From Formicarius rufipectus (taxonomy: Eukaryota > Chordata > Aves > Passeriformes > Formicariidae), in the NCBI GenBank assembly GCA_013399695.1, contig VXAU01006135.1, positions 2,321,338 through 2,385,337 on the forward strand: a stretch of 64,000 bases of DNA, written 5' to 3'. Positions 11,931-24,590 of the stretch are shown one piece after another. The notes under the pieces are model-generated. The model did not search any database and was not told the DNA's origin. It was given only the letters and a program-made list of their open reading frames with translations. Numbering within the stretch: the first letter of the stretch is position 1; each line of letters opens with the position of its first letter. The position numbers were made by a program, and so were the translations under genes.

Positions 11931-14900
11931 GAGTACAGCTACACTGTGACTGTGAAGCACAATAATAGTTAGTGTACCTTGAATTAAGCCCCATAGTCCA
12001 CAACTGAATTGTCAGGAAGCATGTTTAACTGGTCTAGAACAAGCTGTGGGTCCCTGAGCCCCACACAGACACATCTTCATTGTCATTTCATGGAATTTGA
12101 AGATGAATGTCAGTTTACCCACTGCTTCTATTGCTTATGTGGTACTGTACTTCTCTGAATTCTGTGAAGGCCCACGGAATGGATAAAACATCTATAGGCT
12201 ATGAAAAAAAAGTTCATGTTTTCTTCTCAAAAAAAGTCTATTTCTAGATTGACCTATTCATTCAGGGTCACAAGTTACTGATACCTAATGTAGAAAGAGT
12301 TGGCCTAGATTCCTGACCGATACAACCTGGCAGAAATCCACCAATGTTCACATGGCCAAGGTAGATATTACTCTCTGTTTCTTTAAAGATAAGTCAGGAA
12401 AATGATTCAGAAAACTGCTAGTGAAATTTTTCTTCTGAAAAGAGCACATTGTTATAGCTCCCATCTCTTGCCATGAACGCAATGTGCACAATTCCCATTC
12501 ATTTCCCCTTGTTTGTTTGAAATAGAATTACAAAGTGTTTCAAGATTACACACACACAAAAAATAAAAATACAATGTCCTGGATGGTTTTCTTTCTGGTG
12601 TTCCAGAACAACTCTGGGGAACCCTTTGGATGTATTTCCTTGCAGAAGGATGCACACTGGAGAGATAATCAGCAGTGGGAATATGTGAGGTGTGAGGATT
12701 GTCTGAGGCTGGGGAGCGACTGTGGTCACTAGGACAGTGCTACAGCCAGCAGATCCCAATTAGCAAATATGAAGTCATTAATCTTTTCTAGCAGATGGGT
12801 GAGCAGGGGGGTAGACACTGTTATCCCAGAGCAGATTTCTGCAGGTGCATATCCCTGGTGTGTCCATCTGCCCTGCTACCCAGCAGAGTACAACACTACA
12901 AACACCGAAGAACAGCAAATGTCATTATTACATGCAAAGAGAGAAATTACAAAAAACAAGGTGTCTCTGCATACACCAGATAGATGAACTACAAGGCACT
13001 GAGGACAGAAGGAATTCACAGAGACTCAAGGAGAGAGTTAACAAGTTTGTGGAAGAGAAATCCACTGAGGTTGCCACCAGCCATGTGCCTGCCTTAGCAA
13101 GCTCAAAATGATGACAATTAGAGGTCAGAAGTGCTTTGGGAAGTAGCTACAGTATGCACTTACCCTTTTCTCATACCCTTTGATACTTCCCTACTCTGAG
13201 CCACAGCTGGAAATAGGATTCTGGATTTGATGGAACTGTGGTCTGGCCCATTGTGTCCATTCTCACAGGGCTCTCCATAGCAAAAAATCACAGAGCTGCT
13301 GGCCTGCAATCTGTCCTTTTCTAACAACCGTTTGTTGGTTGTACATACACTCAGAAATACTCTGATCATTACTAGCTGCTTAAGTAGGCCAAATGCCAAC
13401 ATTAGAGGGGGGGAGAAAAGGCCTTGATGGCAAGCAAATAAAGGCAGTTGACAATAGAGTTCTGACACTGGTAAAGAAACTGCTACCCTGGCAATGTGCT
13501 TCCTTGGAAAGGCATGAGTGCCAAGCACAAGCCAGGGCAACCCTGGGGAGATGAATGCCTTGTGTCTGGAATGAAGGCAACATCCGACTTCACACAAAAG
13601 CAAATGTCTATAACACAGTTGTCATTACTCTTTTGTATGGCTGAAAAGATGGGACAATTTATAGCTGTCATGGCAAGTGGTCTAGTCAATTCTTCATGCA
13701 ACTCCTCTGAGTCTTAGCTGGTACAGAAGGGCCTGATGAGATCTCTACAAGTGAGATCTCAGAGTATTGCCAAATTCTCCTCTGCTCTTCAGGAAATCTG
13801 AGCACATGTCAGTTAACAGCAAGTTCAAAGGCATCTCTGCTGGCCTGCTCTGACAGGGAAAATATTCAAAAGACTCTGAAGAAATGCTGTGAGCCCCTGT
13901 TTGAGGCAGACATTAGCTGTGGGGCACAACGTTGACATCCTCAGTGAGCTGAGAAGACACCCCAAGTTGTCCCAGGCTAAGAGTAGTGACCCAGTACAGT
14001 ATGAACAGGAAATCAGATGTAAGAAGATGTAGGTCAGAAATCAGTATTTGCTGTCTTGGGGAATGGTGAAACTCAGTCAGACCTGTAAGGCCACTCAGTA
14101 CTGACTCTCCAGCCCTTGCACACCAGACAGTGAGTACCAACCAGCAAACTCTCTAGGGACCTGCAGACTGAGCAGTGCCAAGGCACAGCTTACAGAAATA
14201 GATGGAAAAATCCACCAACCTATCCTGGCAACTCAAGATCCTTATCATGCCACTTTAATAACGGCATTTACTCCCTGCCCCTTCATTTCCAAAATCATCC
14301 ATCCCCTGAATACATCATGCTATCAGGAAATATTTCTATGGAATATTTTTTGTTGCCCTTATTTCTGTAATGCTGTGACATATGTTCAAGCTCCTGTGGG
14401 ATCTTCTGCCTTTTTGTGCTTCAAATATAATTTTGTACTTCAATTGGGTTATTTCACTGCCATTACACCTGTGTTAATAGTTGTATAGAGGGCATTTCTT
14501 CAATAGTTGCAAAATAGTGAAGCTCTGGAGAAATATTGCTGGTTTTAGTTTAATTTCCTAAATTTGCTGGCTTCTTGGCTATTGGGATTTGCACCCTGCT
14601 AGTTCCAGTAAGTCACAAAATTTGCATGCAATTGATCAGCTCCTACAGAGCAGGTACAGCATGGGAGTGTGATGATAAGGGTCAGAACCACTACAAGCCC
14701 CTTTGCAAGATGATTTAGAATTCAGTAGTGGCTTTCACATGTCCTGTAGCGGCTCAGGATACGCTCTTGATCTGTGCATGGAGAATGGCTATTTTTCCAT
14801 GAGTATCTGGGATTGGTTTCAGATGTATTTCCCACATAACTTGATTCCTTGCTTGCCTCCTGTGTTATCTTTGTTTTTAATAACCCATCTCTCTCTGCAC

Positions 14901-16644
14901 CATCATCCCATTTCCCAGTTACAGACAGCAGCAGATTTCATGACCAACAGCATATACTGATCTTGAAAATTTGTTGTTTCATTTACCAGTCTGTTCAGTA
15001 ACCTACAAAACCCAACCAAACAAAAAACCCTGCCTGCACCCTAAAGCTGTCTGTTTTCATTTCTCTCATAGTGAGCATTTTTAGCCCCACAACAGTACCT
15101 GTCTCCAAGACAACTTTGCACTGACTAAGTAGTTTCATTGCAAGATGCTGTGATTATATACTTCCCTAAAATCCAAGGAAAGAAAAAAAATACAGATTTA
15201 CCAGGCAAGATTAACGTTTTATAAACCTATCCTGCTGAGTTGCATTATTAAAATCAAAGTAAAAATCCTATCTGACAAGAAGACCCTCTTCAGGTACGGT
15301 GGGCCCAGAACAGATAATTTGTTACAATTGCAACATTTACAATGTTTTTGTTGCACTTGAAGATGAACTGTGCTGCTTTCCCCTGCTCTTTCACTGCCCC
15401 ACATCAAAGGCTTATGTTTATTAAGCTGTTCCTTAAACAATTTAGGATGCAGAGTAACTTCTTATCTCCCAATGTTCACATTCTCCTGACACAGCTATTG
15501 AGATTGGGTCTCTCTGACCTGACTTCACGTATTTTTCTTGGCACAGGATTTGTTTTTTAAGGGGATCACTATTTCAGCCAACTTTTGCATCATTAACCAC
15601 CTCCTCCTCTCTATTTATTTATATTTTAATAAACCACTAATTTTCCAATCAAGGAACAAGGACAGTTTTGGCTAAAAGCCGAATGCAGACAAAAACTCAG
15701 CAGTAATAGAAATAGCTACATGTGACCATATTTAAAAGAAAGAATAGCAGCATTAAATATCAGTTAGAAGCTGTGAACTGCAGGTAACTGATAAAGCAGG
15801 CAAAAGAGATCAGTAGAGTTACTGCAGGTAAATTGGAAGCCAACGACATGTGCTTAAGCAAGAATGTGATAACAGAAATTCTAACAATTGTCTATTACCT
15901 GCCTGGAGAGTGGAAAACTGCTGATAAGAGACAACTGAGAAAAGAAAAAATACTCAGCTCTGGATTTGGAACACTTCAGAAGGAGTACAGCAACATGGAG
16001 GAGAATTCACCTCAGAGAGTTTGGTCTATGTGCCCATGAAAACTCTCAAAGACTTAGTCAAATGTCAATAGATGATTAGCATGTCCTAAAAAGCTGAAAA
16101 ATTCAAGAGGACTGACACATGGTAGATATGGGGGGAGGGAGAGTTTCAGAAAGAAAAAGCATTTTACCCTGCCAATTTTCATCCAGGGAGACTGAAATCA
16201 TTATGGGCAAAAAGAATAGAAAATTTAATAGATGATTCAGCTGAAAGGCAAAGAAAGAACGGAAGGCTGAAAATAAAACTAATGCCAATCAGTAATGTTT
16301 TATGGAACAGAGAGTTTGATATGGAAACCTGAAAGCACTTGGAAAGATGGTTGGCAAGTGTGATGTGCAAGCTCTGTACAGAATGAAATATTCCACATGC
16401 AAAGTGTTTTGTTTGTTCCACATACTATCCATTAGAACACATCAATGAAGGCAAGTTTAAGAGTCTAGAGAGGATGCACTGACAAAATGGACAGGAACTA
16501 AATATATCACTTTTACTTCACTAGATCAACAGAGGAGCAGATAGCCATGTGGACAGGTGGCTCTCGTTCTTTGTGTGATCTTAGTACAATACCAAGACTA
16601 GTTCTTGTATGAATAAATAAAATATGTATCAAAGTTTGGAGCAG
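11931..16644. other. Unique sequence, no gene seen
   Basis: The longest open frame is 147 codons on the minus strand at 13160-13603, without recognisable motifs. The 8-bp palindrome GAGATCTC is directly repeated at 13738-13745 and 13753-13760. No repeat family or exon is recognised. Confidence 0.5.
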
Positions 16645-16730
16645 GTTTTTTTGTTTGGGTTTTTTTGTTTGTTCATTTTTGGTTTTGTTGGTTTTTTAGG
16701 GGTTTTTTTGGGTTTCTTTTGGAGGGGGGA
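16645..16730. repeat. T/G-rich low-complexity tract
   Basis: About 85 bp of irregular T(5-7)G(1-4) units on the plus strand (A/C-rich on the other strand), ending in a short G-rich run. It creates an artificial Lys/Pro/Asn-rich open frame on the minus strand at 16629-16970, which should not be read as a gene. Confidence 0.9.
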
Positions 16731-19385
16731 GGGATAAAACACAATACCAGAAGTAAAGGGTAAAGAAGTAAAGACAAAACCCTTTCTAACAACTAATTTA
16801 CAGCTTGATTGGTTATCAAAATGCATTGACATGAGTTTATCATAAGAAATAAAAATATCTTCACCCAGTGAAAACACCTCAGGTGAATAGACCCTTTCAG
16901 GCAGCAGAGAAAGGCATAGCTCCAGTCTGTGCCTTAAAGGCAGAGCCAGAAACTGAGAAATAAAAGACACATTTTGAACGGAGAGGATGATTAATTTTAG
17001 GACAAACTACCACAGGAAGTGGTGAATTCTCATATGATTCAGGTCAGCATAAGGTGGGATCCATTAGTCAGCGACACACGAGGGATCTGATTAAATCATT
17101 TGCAAACCATTTTGGTCACTGAGGTGTCTGCTTTGCAGCGCTAAAGCCACACCATCTGACCCAGTAACCTGCGGCAGGGAAATGTCTCTGGTCAGCTGCA
17201 CGTTTCAACCTCTCTCTTCCTTGCTCCCACTCACAGAATGGATTGCTCCCTCCTAAAGTGCCCATCTTGGCAACACAGGAGCTTAAGAGATGAACAGAGC
17301 TTGCTTTGAATTGGAGGGAAACTCATATACATACCTTACCAGCAGGGAAACACATACTTTACAAGGTAAACCGCACCTAAGACTTTTTTTTCCCCTTCCC
17401 TCTCTTTTCAAATCAATCAGGCGCTGTAAGTTTGACTCTATATGCACCTCTCTTGCTTTCTGTCATTTTGAAAACATTCAATTCTAGGTGAATATACAAT
17501 CTCTTCCATTCAGGACTGGTGCTGGCAAAGCACAGGATGATGGGACGTCACTCCTGGCAACATGCAGATGGGCTGCAGCCACAGAAATTCAACGGGCTTG
17601 TCCCATGCTGACAGGGCTTAGATGTCATCAAGAGTTTGGGGATTCGGGTCACTCTGCTGTGAAAGGCAGACAGGTTTGCTACAACTCCCTCAGGAACCAG
17701 CAGCCACCGTGGGAAGCCTTTGCCTGCAGGGACACTGGTCCCACCACCATTGCTATGTTGTCCCTTCTCCTACCCGAGGTCAGGTCCACACTCAGCCCTT
17801 GGCCTCCTAACCATTATCTTTCCACAACCTATTTCTCACCTATTGTGAGAGCCTGGTTGTCCCACAGCCCCTGAGAGAGGCTGGGAACCAGTCTTACTTA
17901 GATCCACAACTCAAAAGCTGAAAAGAGAACATTTTACACTTGCTCATAATTTGGGCTCTGCCAGGTCTGAGCATAGAGACCTTCAGTTCCCCATGCCAGC
18001 TTCATATTCACTGAAGGAAATAAAGGAGAAAGAAGGGCTGGGAGAGATGAACTTTTTAACAAGCCACATCAGTGTATGGAGGCAGGGAAAGGTAAGTAGA
18101 GTTTATTTTATCAGCACTGCACAGGAAGTCTCAGTACCCAAAATTGCTCTCATCCCAGCCAGTACTCCGTGTTATTGCTGGCATCTTTGTAAATTGGTTT
18201 GCAAAACACCCCCAAGGCATCCCTCGGCAGAATGCACTTCCCAGCTCCCTCCACTGCCAGTATTCTACTGAGGACCAGAGCTGTCCCTGCACCGTCATGG
18301 TGAAGCATCTCTTGGCACTGCAGCCAGCACAGACCCATCGAGGAAAGGCTGCCTTGGGCAGAGCCTGCTCCAAAAGTCATTAATTCTACCCCAACTGAGT
18401 GAATTAAGCCATCTTAGACATGCAGACAGAGAGACTTTGCTCTGCACCTTCTGTACAGGTCTAGTTTCAGAGGAACATCCTGAGTAAGGCCCTGCTGTCT
18501 TTTTTTCCTGTGAGAGATCTGGCTAATTTCATTCATACCATATTAAACCTGATTAAGAGAATGATTTATTTTGATTTTTTTAGGTCTTCTCTTCAAAAAG
18601 CCATGCTCCTGCATTCTGGGGCAAAACACACATTTTTAAAGCTCAGTTTCAAATTTTGTTTCAAGAAGAACTTGTGAGTTAGTCATCGATGTCTTCGTCA
18701 GAGGGGTAATCTGTTTATTTCAGAATTTCCTAACTCTGGTTTCAGGCATAAAAGCTGGAATTCGGGGGTCAGACTCAGGCCCACTGGTTTGTATGGACCC
18801 ATAGAGGGCACCAGACACTCATTTTTCAGTGCACTGGCCAGGTGCACGGTCCTCCCCAACAATTCTGCAGAGGGCTGGGGAGTCCTGGGATGAGAATTAG
18901 GAGCTCCATGGAAATAGAAAACTGCATTCTCATCTGAACTGTTGGAATGGTAGGCATTTCAATTTCCTGCCACTTCCAAAGTAAATATTGAAATAAAATG
19001 TTTGCTTGATCTGAAATTTCTTTCTCAAGTATCTGATGAAATGGAGGGGGAAAATCAGCTGAAATATTTTCTTTTCCAGTTCAAGAATTCAAATAAGAAA
19101 TAATAATTAAAAAAAATAATCTGTGACATGAGAAGTCTCTTCCCATGGGAAAATCCAGCCATTTAATTTGGGGTAAAACAAACAAAACAAAAAAAAACAG
19201 AAACACAAAACACTTCTGACTTTTCTTTTTTTCCACTTCTGCAACAGAAAATGAAACTAATTTACAGTTTGCTGTCACTGAATCTGCCCTTTTCACTAAA
19301 AAGTTCAAACAACATTTCCTCCCCCTCTTGCCCCCATTGTCTCAAACCAGCACTCTCCAGAGGAAGTGTTTCAGTGGCCTTTGTC
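16731..19385. other. Mostly unique sequence, with a modest CpG cluster at 17.05-17.2 kb
   Basis: No gene is recognised. Between about 17060 and 17200 there are several CpGs (cagcgac, cacgagg, agcgct, gcggc, cacgtt) in otherwise CpG-poor DNA, which could mark a conserved element. Open frames at 17488-17874 (128 codons) and 17951-18271 (106 codons) lack family or splice support. Confidence 0.4.
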
Positions 19386-19515
19386 AAGATCTCGCTCTGA
19401 GAACCCCATATCACTGTTTACCCATCAGCAGCGATAAGTGAGAGGTAAACGAAAGGGAAGAAAACAAACCCACGAGGTGACTCACTGTCACGTGAAAAGT
19501 GCGCCGTCTGCCAGA
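19386..19515. promoter_or_regulatory. Candidate conserved non-coding element
   Basis: This interval retains about seven CpGs in 130 bp, against very few in the flanks. It also contains TGTTTAC (forkhead-type) and CACGTG (E-box) cores close together. Retained CpG and clustered motifs are features of functional non-coding DNA, but conservation cannot be tested here. Confidence 0.25.
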
Positions 19516-19994
19516 ACCACAAGTCCTGGTGCATTATCACAGTGGTTTATTTAATCTGTGAGTGAACTCTAGATATCATCTAACACATCTGCTCCCATCT
19601 TGCAGCCCATGGATCTCTGTCCTACAGACACAGCCTTTACAGGGTTCATGTCCACATCTGAAAGGATAAATGGGCTCAGGCAGTCCCAACCAGCAACACC
19701 TTGATCCACCCTGTGGTACAGGGCACCTGAAGCACCCACAAATGCCGAAATATTACACACAAAGCTGTGTAAGAACTTACTGTTGCATAAACATGGATGT
19801 TAACAGATGGGATCTAGGAAGTCACTCTCAGCAAACCTAAATAAATTTGGGAAAGGGAGGGCAGGCACACCAAACTCGGAAGCAAGATTATGATCAAATA
19901 CTGAGGCAGTTCCTCTCTCTTGGTGACTGTCCAAGCTAGTATCCTCAATTCCAGACATTCCAAGCCTCCTCAGGTTTGAAAACTGCTTGCCTCT

Positions 19995-20054
19995 GTTACT
20001 TTCTTAGTAGAGAAAGTAGTTAGTAGTTACTTAGTAGTTACTTTCTTAGTAGAG
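19995..20054. repeat. Local direct duplication (18-bp arms, 42-bp period)
   Basis: The 18-mer GTTACTTTCTTAGTAGAG occurs at 19995-20012 and again at 20037-20054. The bases between are themselves made of TTAGTAGTTAC-like pieces. This looks like replication slippage making a short tandem array. Confidence 0.9.
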
Positions 20055-22334
20055 AGGCTTCTCTCTGATTTTCACCAACCTTTACTCCTCCTCATCTCCC
20101 ATCTTTCAAATGGCTCTTCACTTCTTGCAGCATGGAGGATGCAACCTTCACAAGTTTTTCATCAGCTTTAGTGGAGATGGACTAAGCCCAGATTTCTGCA
20201 TCAACTGGAATTCGAGTGTCTTCCTAAGACCAAATATTTCTTATTGCCTAGGACAGACTTTTCTCTGTACTTCTTCCCTATTTCTCTTCCTTAAGAGATT
20301 AGATTATCCTTAAATAAGAAGTTTCCAATTGTTTTGTGTAACAAACCCTCTCTACTTCCTGCTTTATACATGGTTTGCATCTGTGCACATGGCCTAAGAG
20401 ATCGGTTGTTCTGCCTCAGGGGGCAATTAATCCCCAACACTGTAATCTGCACAGAGGCATTTAATCTTTCAGGAAAGATGCACCTGAAAGGAACTTTCTG
20501 AGAAGCACATGCTTGATAGAAACCACTGAGAAAAGCCAACAGTTTAGCCAGAGGCTGGGAATCTCCTTTCTACTCTGATCAGGTTTCCCCAGCAATTAAA
20601 TGCGGAGCCTTCCAACACAAGTGTTTTTTTCTAAGGCTGATGAGCAAGAGTCTCAGGGATTCAATTTCAGTATCTTCTCAGAAGTCCCTGTTGCATAATC
20701 CTGCTCCCCACAGGAGAGTGTTTGGTTTTGCTCACGCTGGTTGGGAGAGTCTTTCCTGGTATTGGTCTGACTTCTCCTCAACCCTCATATAAAAGTCTCT
20801 ATATAGTGGCTCTGTAGGGCAGAGACTCTCCCTGTTGCACAAATTCCAAGCAGACAGAGGTACTAATCTCTCCTTTGGCTCTGGCAGTGCAACTAAGGCC
20901 ACAGTCATTTAAAAGCACTTTGATGAGGTAATCACAGAGCAATGCATCCTTCATTTTGTCACCTTGCTCTGCATCAAGATATTCTGGATGACTTTTTCAG
21001 TTTTCAACTTCAGGATATTCAGACCTTTCCAAGAGAGCCAATACCAAACCTTCTGCCAGGGATTTCTCTGGAACTTGGCTGAAATTCCAAAGCTCTCTAT
21101 TTCTCATTTGGCTTCCTCAACTTCTTTTCCATTTAGGCTGTCCCTACCTGTCCCCTCCAATAGCTCTACCTTTTTCGCTTACAGGGTTAGCTGAGGACAA
21201 TGAGAAAGGACACAGGAATCCTAATTTTAAAGCAATAGCAAACTGGCACTACAGCCTCTTCTGACCTGCACTTAGGTGCCCAGATAGGAAGAGAGCACTC
21301 AGATGTGGACATCATCCTCTCCTGCAGCATCTTGTCTGCACACTCAGCAATATTTTACAGCCATGCAAAACTAAGATTTATGATTTGGGAGACTTGTCGC
21401 AACTCCCTGCAGAGACTGCATGTTGGGAACCACTGCACTAGGACATCCCTCAAAAGAGGTGACTCATCCCTCATCCACTGCTTTCCCTGTTTCCCCTTTT
21501 TTTTTTGCTTTGGCCTCACCACAGAGTTTTCACCTTTTTGCTCAGCTACAGACTCTTAAGCAGGGGTGGAAAGGGAAAGCAGGTAGGCTTGCTTTTATGA
21601 TTTACCCATTCTCAGCACACCCTTTGCTTCCCACCCAGTCCACCAGAGCCACAGCTGCAGCCTTCAAGCCAGGGTGGCCCAAATGCATTCCCCAGGACTC
21701 TCACACAGCTCCTCTCCAGCAGTTGGCTCAACTTAGGGTAAGGAACAACACCAAAGCTTCTCCCAGCTCTGCAGTGGAGATGTGGGTCCCTCCAACTAAG
21801 TCATCCTCCCACTGCCTGGAAACAATGCACCACTGAACCAGTGCTGGGATAAAACAGCTGCATTTGCAAGGTCTAGTGCTTTGTCTTTGCCTTGCCTCAC
21901 TTGCTGAACAGCTCTCTGCAGGTGCAGAGACCCCTTCATTGGCAAGAGGTGAGGCTCACAGGTCAGCAGCACACATCAAAAGGCCCACACAAAGACTGAC
22001 CTTCAGGGCCATGTTTTAAAACCCAGGAGACAGGCAGATGGACAAAAAAAAAAAGACATTAAGCAGATAATAACTTTTAGGCAAACATCTCTTCCGAAAA
22101 TGGCTCCCTGGAAGTCTATGGGCTTTTCCTGACATTAATGCGGTTCCTGCTCTGGGCTAAGAGGTGTCTGTAGTGCATATCTTATATGAATGTCTTCAGG
22201 ACAAGGGGGCTTTAAATCAGCAACAAGTGCTGGACAAGTATGGATCAGGTCAGTCTTAACAAAACTAAAGTTCTATTACATACATTTGAAATGGTATCAG
22301 ATGAAAACTCATCTTCTAGGAAAAAACAGAAGGG
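20055..22334. other. Unique sequence, no gene seen
   Basis: A 138-codon plus-strand frame at 21420-21836 has no recognisable domain. Around 22108-22160 there is a weak resemblance to the 'gaagtcaatggg ... cattgacttcaatg' palindromic amniote repeats, too degraded to call. Confidence 0.45.
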
Positions 22335-22403
22335 GAAAAAAACAAACAAAAAACCAAAAAAAACCCCACACCAAAAAACCCCAAACAAACAAACAAAAAA
22401 CCT
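22335..22403. repeat. A/C-rich low-complexity tract
   Basis: About 70 bp of irregular AAAC, AAAAACC and AAACCCC-type units on the plus strand, the strand complement of the composition at 16.65 kb. It gives two artificial Lys/Thr/Gln-rich open frames at 22190-22422. Confidence 0.9.
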
Positions 22404-23480
22404 AAATCAAGGCAAAAACTAAGTATGAGTCATAAGGTTAATATAGGCTATTCAATCACAATGTCCTGCAGGCACATTTCCCCTCCAGTAAAACCAGTTT
22501 GGTGCTTGGAATCTCATGAAAGATTCATGAAAGGAGCTCAAGCCAGTGGTCAGGAGAAGATCCATCTTGTCAGACCAGTGTTTTCCACCAAGTTCCACCC
22601 ATCTCCAAACTTAGATTGCTGCTGTGGCTCCTTGGACAACCTCAGGGAGTGGCTGGTGCTGCATAAGTAGTGTCCTCTTCAGCATCCCTCCTGTATTCCT
22701 GTAATTAGGGGTTTAAAAATATTAATGTTTTGCCTCATTCTTGATTATCTCTGTGATTGTTTGGTTTCCTCTCAGTTTCTTCTTCTTTAAACCTTCTTTG
22801 TAAAGTTTTGCTCTCAGGTTTTATAGGGACACTTCTAAATGGGAACAATGGATGTCTAGAGGAAAAGAATAAGAACAGAGAACATATGCAGCAACACTTC
22901 TGAAATGTTCTAGCCTCTGAGGGCTCTCTGAGCCAGCCTTGATTATTTTGTATTTAATAGCCTTTAATAGGTTTTTTCCCCATGGACTTGTCCAGTCATC
23001 CTTTGAGCCTTTGTAGGTGTTTGCATGATTTCCCCCAACAAGGTGTTCAGACCTTTGCTATGAACTGGCTACCGTTGAAATGATCACCTAATGCCATATT
23101 ACATTTCTTAAATGTTTAAAATCATTATAGTTGCTGAATTCCTGGTAGACTCTCTGACAGATCTAATATGCACCCTATAAGCAGGATGCAGGACCCATAT
23201 CCTGAACCCTGGCTGTAATATTTTTCAAGTGAAAGATAATCAAAATTTAATTACTGAAAACAGTATTAGTATGATTTTTAAAAGAAATATCTGAAGGGAA
23301 ATGATCTGTATTTGTAAGAAGAAATATAAACTAATATCCACTAAGAACTGGTGAAATTTTAAGTTCATATGTTTGCATAAACATCAATGGGTATTAGTTT
23401 TTCTGAGAAAACTTTAGAGGTCCAGTCTACACTGAGAAAAAAATGGGACAAATCCAGTTCCAGAAAGGTCCTGACTCAGG
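22404..23480. other. Unique AT-rich sequence, no gene seen
   Basis: No recognisable repeat, exon or motif cluster. Confidence 0.5.
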
Positions 23481-23546
23481 TTTTGTTTTGTTTTGTTTTG
23501 TTTTTCTTTTTTTGGGAGGGGGAGATTAAAATTAAAAAAAAAAAAA
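23481..23546. repeat. (TTTTG)n followed by a poly-A run
   Basis: Four clean copies of TTTTG (23481-23500) run into a T stretch. After a G-rich interruption there is a run of 13 A residues (23534-23546). Confidence 0.95.
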
Positions 23547-23609
23547 GGGAAATAAAGAGGGCTCAAGTGTACATTTAACTAATTGTCCCCTCTCTCCTTA
23601 TCCCTCCAG

Positions 23610-23697
23610 CATCGTGAACTGCAAGAAACCAAAAGTAAATGTTGCACTGCCTCCAAAGAAAAGCAGGAGTGGAATGAAGCTTGAATTTGAGTTGTAG
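23610..23697 (+). CDS. Candidate terminal exon, unknown product
   Basis: A long pyrimidine tract with a consensus acceptor (CCTTATCCCTCCAG, AG at 23608-23609) opens into a frame of 28 residues. The frame begins one base into the exon (phase-1 entry), reads IVNCKKPKVNVALPP and continues to KLEFEL before a TAG at 23695-23697. The peptide is lysine-rich and I do not recognise it. There is no AATAAA directly after the stop. A good acceptor next to a short open frame often arises by chance in pyrimidine-rich intronic DNA, so this is only a candidate. It would need an upstream exon outside what I can identify. Confidence 0.18.
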
Positions 23698-23829
23698 GCA
23701 GAAGTTTCTATGGCTCTTTTATTTTTGTTCCTTTGCTCACTAGTAAAAGATACCTTCAGGAGCTCCTCCCCAAAATACTATCTTTAGGGATCTTAGAGAA
23801 GAACAATGCAGTGATTTTATCAGGTCTCC

Positions 23830-24590
23830 CTCGGCTGCATTGCGACTGTAGGAAAAGATTGTCTTCCTTGGCAAACAGGGAGGAGTGTCCTGCACCTCGG
23901 CCCTGGATCCAGCTCTGAGTGAGTCAATGCAAAGGCAGACTAAATAACTGCAGCCCGTGTTGCACAACTGGCTGGTGGGGAGGCAGGAAAACAGCCCCCG
24001 GGGAAAAGGAGTAGCCAAACAGCCTGAAAAGTAAAAGTCACCTGCAGGAACCACAATCCAGAAACCCTAAACTGAACTCCACGAGATTTTCATCAGCGTT
24101 TCCAAAGGAGAGGTTAGCAAGCTGTGGATTGAAATGTGAAATCACTGGGCAAACTGACTGAGCCACAAGATGAGGAACTTCCTCCGTGAGCTCCCCCGGA
24201 GGGATCGGTATTGCTTTAAGGTGCTCGGCCTCTGTGATGCAAATTTTCTTGAACCCTAAGAGGTTTTGCAGATTTACATGATAAGGAACTGTTTTCTCCC
24301 CAAGTATTAAGCACGATGATGAGGAGAGATCTCTGAGTGGGAAGGAAAGCAGAAAACTGGAAGGAGGCTGTAGGGAAAGAAGATTCTTGCAACACACCGG
24401 TAGAGGAGACTCAAAGTCAGCGGAGTGAAGAGGGCGAGATGAATATGGGCGGACTTATGCGAAGGGAACTCCAGGTGGACACAGCAGCTACAGCTGCTCA
24501 GGTCTGAGGCCAATCTACCTATATACGCTCTTCCGATGGCACCCATGCACAAAGAGCTACACGGTAGTCATGGACCAAAGCAGAGACGGT
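23830..24590. promoter_or_regulatory. CpG-enriched block, possible regulatory element
   Basis: About 20 CpGs occur in some 750 bp, well above the surrounding AT-rich sequence. A perfect POU octamer ATGCAAAT lies at 24237-24244. The block has open frames on the minus strand (119 codons at 24038-24397) that match nothing I recognise; stop-poor sequence is expected where GC is higher. It could be an enhancer, a weak CpG island or an unrecognised exon. Function is inferred. Confidence 0.28.

Noticed and set aside
13160..13603. 147-codon minus-strand open frame
   Set aside because: No recognisable domain, splice context or codon bias; overlaps other frames of similar size.
18791..18815. CTCF-like core (CATAGAGGGCACCAG)
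   Set aside because: The AGAGGGCAC half fits, but the 5' CCASY half is mismatched. Too weak beside the 63.4 kb site.
22108..22160. 'gaagtctatgggc ... cattaatgcgg' resembling a palindromic amniote repeat
   Set aside because: Too degraded to distinguish from chance.
22190..22422. Lys/Thr/Gln-rich open frames
   Set aside because: Direct translation of an A/C-rich low-complexity tract.
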